Part shown: positions 61,574 to 64,000 of the stretch, piece after piece
Position numbering within the stretch: position 1 is the first letter of the stretch
How the letters are laid out: every line of letters begins with the position of its first letter
NCBI RefSeq assembly: GCF_900109645.1
Contig: NZ_FOBG01000001.1
Span: 496,001 to 560,000, forward strand
Direction: 5' to 3'
Source: Duganella sp. CF402
GTDB lineage: Bacteria; Pseudomonadota; Gammaproteobacteria; Burkholderiales; Burkholderiaceae_D
DNA length: 64,000 nucleotides
Program-made: the position numbers and the translations under genes
Notes under the pieces: model-generated
What the model was told of the DNA's origin: nothing
Database searches by the model: none
Seen by the model: the letters and a program-made list of their open reading frames with translations, nothing else

Positions 61574-62992
61574 CGCCAGCTCACCGGCCAGCGAGCCCAG
61601 TGTACGCACGGCAGCTTCCACCTCGGCGGTCCACGGATAGCTGTAATTAAGACGGATGCAGTGCTGGAAGGCGTCGCCGGTGGCGAAGATATTCCCGGCG
61701 CCGACGCTGATGCCGCGCTCCTGCGCCCGCGCATACAGTTCCAGCGCGCGCACGCCATCCGGCAGATTCACCCATAGCAGGTAGCCGCCCACCGGCGTGG
61801 AGACGCTGGTCCCCGGCGGGAAGAAGCGCCGCACCGCCGCCGTCATGATGCTGGCCTGCTGCGCATACGCCTTGCGCACTTTGCGCAGGTGATAGTCATA
61901 GCCGTCGTTCTTGAGGTATTCGGCAATCGCCAGTTGCGGCAGGGCCGGCGTGTTGAGCGTGTTGAGGAACTTGAGCTTTTCCACCTGCGCCCTGTAGCGG
62001 CCTGGCAGCGCCCAGCCGATGCGGTTGGCGGGACTGAGCGTCTTGGAGAAGGAGTTGCAGTGCAGGACCAGACCGCGCGTGTCGTAGTTTTTCAGCGAGG
62101 TTGGATGGACATCGCCGTAGTACAGCTCGTGGTAGACGTCGTTCTCGATCACCGGCACGTCGTGCCGCGTCAGCATTTCCACCATCGCGCGCTTGCGCTC
62201 ATCGCTCATCTGGAAGCCCAGCGGGTTCTGGAAATTGGGCATGACCATGCAGGCCGCCGCGCCTTGTTCAACGATGGCGCGCTCCAGCGCTTCGAGGTCG
62301 ATGCCCTGTACCGGGTCGGTCGGGATCTCCACCGCGTGCATGCGCATGCGCTCAATCGCCTGCAGCAGCGCGTAATAGGTGGGCGACTCCACGGCGATTA
62401 CGCTGCCCGGTGGCGCCACCGCTTGCAGGCAAAGATTGAGCGCCTCGGTGGCGCCGGTGGTGACGATGATTTCGCTGGCATCCACCGGAAGGCCGTTTTC
62501 AAGATGCCGGCGGGCGATCTGGCGGATCAGTTCCGGGTTCCCCGGCGGCAGGTCGGCGGTCATGCCCATCTGGCCGACGCGGCGCGACAGCGCGTTGGCG
62601 TACTGGTTCAGGCGCGCCCACGGGAACACGGCGGGATCGGGATACGGCGAACCCAGTGGCACGCTGCCCTGGTTGATCGAGCGCAGGGTCGTGAGCACGA
62701 ATTCACTGGTGTCCAGCGTGTCGCCGCGCGCCATCTCGGCCGGGGCGATTGGTTCGTTGGCGGAGCTGCTGGCTTGTACGGTGGGTTTGCGGCGCACGAA
62801 GTAGCCGGATTGCGGACGGCTCTCGATCAGACCCTGGCTCTCGAGCAGCAGGAAGGCGCGGATCACGGTTGAAACACTGAGGTTGTGGTGCTGGCTGGTC
62901 TGGCGCACGGACGGGATCTTCTCACCCTCGCGGATCACGCCCTGGGCGATCTGGCTGGCGATATCGGCGGCCAGGGTTTCATACAATGTCAC
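61568..62992 (-). CDS. MocR-type GntR regulator with aminotransferase domain
   Basis: This 474-residue transcription factor fuses a GntR winged helix (EGEKIPSVRQTSQHHNLSVSTVIRAFLLLESQG, positions about 20-55) to a fold-type I PLP aminotransferase-like domain. That domain has NPLGFQMSDER, the END-YHELYYG segment and SFSKTLSPANRIGW with the PLP lysine. The start chosen is GTG 62992, five bases after a perfect GGAGG (63002-62998); ATG 63040 is 16 codons upstream with poorer context. It may regulate the YdeP-bestrophin pair or genes to its right; MocR proteins often control PLP or amino-acid metabolism. TATAAT at 63057 belongs to the opposite strand. Confidence 0.9.
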   Translation of the reverse strand: MTLYETLAADIASQIAQGVIREGEKIPSVRQTSQHHNLSVSTVIRAFLLLESQGLIESRPQSGYFVRRKPTVQASSSANEPIAPAEMARGDTLDTSEFVLTTLRSINQGSVPLGSPYPDPAVFPWARLNQYANALSRRVGQMGMTADLPPGNPELIRQIARRHLENGLPVDASEIIVTTGATEALNLCLQAVAPPGSVIAVESPTYYALLQAIERMRMHAVEIPTDPVQGIDLEALERAIVEQGAAACMVMPNFQNPLGFQMSDERKRAMVEMLTRHDVPVIENDVYHELYYGDVHPTSLKNYDTRGLVLHCNSFSKTLSPANRIGWALPGRYRAQVEKLKFLNTLNTPALPQLAIAEYLKNDGYDYHLRKVRKAYAQQASIMTAAVRRFFPPGTSVSTPVGGYLLWVNLPDGVRALELYARAQERGISVGAGNIFATGDAFQHCIRLNYSYPWTAEVEAAVRTLGSLAGELAS

Positions 62993-63056
62993 TTCGGCCT
63001 CCAGTTTTTGCGCTACCTCATACCAGAGTATAGGATGCAAGACAGGAAAACCACAC

Positions 63057-63062
63057 TATAAT
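63057..63062 (+). promoter_or_regulatory. Perfect -10 element before the terminal histidine kinase
   Basis: TATAAT at 63057-63062 is a consensus -10, 35 bases before the kinase ATG at 63098. No convincing -35 lies 16-18 bases upstream (GGATGC region), so an activator may be needed. Confidence 0.5.
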
Positions 63063-63097
63063 TTAGTAGGTTGCCAATATAACCCATAAGGATAGGC

Positions 63098-64000
63098 ATG
63101 TTTCGGGTACCCCGCACTCCCTGGATGTCTGCGCTGCTGATTATGCTCATGCTGTTGATCTTTGCGATCGACACTTTCTCGCCGCTCGACATGGCCATCG
63201 CCGTGATGTACGTGGTGGTGGTGCTGCTATCGGCCAGCATCTGGGGTCGGCGCGGGGTGCTGCAGGTGACTGCGGGTTGTATCGGCCTGACCGTGCTGTC
63301 CTACGTGCTGACGCACAGCGAGGCCTTTTCGGCGGCCGCCTCCGGCCGCCTGCTGGTCGGCCTGCTGGCGATCGTCGTGACTTGTGTGCTGGTGCTGCGC
63401 GGGCAGGCCGCCACCAACGAATTGCTGGCGCGCGAGGAAGCCCTGCGCCGCAGCGAGGCCTTCCTGGCTGGCACCCAGCGCATCAGCAAAACCGGCAGCT
63501 TCAGTTTCAAGACGCCCAGCGGCGAAATGCACTGGTCGGACGAAGCGGCCCGCATCTACGGCTATCCGCTGGATCTGCCACCGACGATGGAACGGGTGTT
63601 GGCCCACACTGCGCCGGAAGATCGCGGCATCGTGCAGGCGTCGATGGAGCAGTCGCTGCGCGGCGAGAGCGAGGTCGAAGTACGCCATCGCCTGCTGATG
63701 CCGGACGGTGAACTGAAATACGTGCACGTGCTGGCGCGTCCGCGCCACAACAAGGATGGCGAGCTGGAATACCTCGGCGCGTTGACCGACGTCACGGCAG
63801 CGGTGCTGGCGGAGCAGGCACTGCACCGTTCGCAGGTGCAGTTGGCGCACGCCACCCGCGTCACTATGCTGGGCGAGCTGGCTGCGTCCATCGCCCACGA
63901 AGTCAATCAGCCGCTGGCCGCCATCTCCACCAACGGCGAGGCCTGCCTGCGCTGGCTGAATCGCCCACAGCCGGAGCTGGACGAGGCCCGCAGCACCGTC
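63098..64000 (+). CDS. PAS-containing sensor histidine kinase, 3' end cut by window edge
   Basis: The frame is open from ATG 63098 to the window end, 301 codons. N-terminal hydrophobic segments (about residues 10-32, 35-52, 55-72 and 83-100) indicate a membrane-embedded sensor of four spans. A PAS_3-like domain follows (about 125-235; GSFSFKTPSGEMHWSDEAARIYGY is its opening, residues about 131-154), then HisKA with the phosphorylation motif SIAHEVNQPLAAI (His about 268). The HATPase domain and perhaps more lies outside. The build resembles FixL-like and FlrB/DctB-type kinases. TAAGGATA precedes the ATG. Confidence 0.85.
   Translation, partial: MFRVPRTPWMSALLIMLMLLIFAIDTFSPLDMAIAVMYVVVVLLSASIWGRRGVLQVTAGCIGLTVLSYVLTHSEAFSAAASGRLLVGLLAIVVTCVLVLRGQAATNELLAREEALRRSEAFLAGTQRISKTGSFSFKTPSGEMHWSDEAARIYGYPLDLPPTMERVLAHTAPEDRGIVQASMEQSLRGESEVEVRHRLLMPDGELKYVHVLARPRHNKDGELEYLGALTDVTAAVLAEQALHRSQVQLAHATRVTMLGELAASIAHEVNQPLAAISTNGEACLRWLNRPQPELDEARSTV

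Noticed and set aside
1..64000. CRISPR array, prophage or transposon
   Set aside because: No regularly spaced repeats, transposase or integrase motifs, phage structural genes or attachment-site duplications were recognised; the paired tRNAs are a simple tandem duplication.

Overview
The window is GC-rich, densely packed chromosomal DNA from a Gram-negative betaproteobacterium of the order Burkholderiales. Gene content and order (accA-tilS-lysC-tRNA-Ser; Lhr; DctBD with a DAACS symporter and a trimeric porin; many LysR regulators and sensor kinases; GH43 and GH127 glycosidases) fit Oxalobacteraceae such as Massilia, Duganella or a relative. This placement rests on protein character only. No insertion sequence, prophage, plasmid origin or CRISPR array was seen.

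Region by region. 1-9,300 is core housekeeping. A leftward operon reads ppiA, ppiB, lpxH and a truncated periplasmic binding protein. Rightward genes are cysS, a DNA-3-methyladenine glycosylase, accA, tilS and lysC, followed by two identical tRNA-Ser(GCU) genes, each with its own promoter and terminator. 9,397-16,266 holds an APC permease, a secreted carboxylesterase, a two-HTH TetR-like regulator, a lipoprotein/SurE pair and a GH43 glycosidase.

16,363-25,297 is the most striking block. A tightly coupled operon encodes a beta-CASP RNase, an AMP/thymidine phosphorylase, a PRPP-synthetase-like protein and a P-type ATPase. It is followed by a nitroreductase-like flavoprotein and two divergent double-domain universal stress proteins. 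Three FNR/ANR-type boxes (TTGAT-N4-ATCAA or one mismatch) precede these genes, each with a -10-like hexamer at nearly the same offset. This looks like a compact oxygen-limitation regulon.

25,294-36,422 is a metabolic and regulatory patchwork: a FucP-like sugar symporter, three LysR regulators, two SDR enzymes, two inverted 4-oxalocrotonate-tautomerase paralogues, a DsbA-family protein, a histidine kinase, a DHA2 efflux pump, a decayed GGDEF fragment, a Pro-rich lipoprotein and a periplasmic RNase T2. 36,439-39,983 carries an SGNH esterase and a Tat-exported GH127 arabinofuranosidase. 40,054-45,574 is a self-contained C4-dicarboxylate module: a sigma-54 promoter, a DAACS symporter, a porin, DctB and DctD.

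45,571-64,000 holds an AsmA-family protein, the large helicase Lhr, a kinase-receiver-kinase-receiver hybrid, a GGDEF-EAL protein, a YdeP-type molybdopterin oxidoreductase coupled to a bestrophin-like channel, a MocR regulator and a truncated PAS histidine kinase at the right edge. Several convergent pairs share stop codons, so there is almost no spacer DNA. No gene-free stretch exceeds 300 bases.
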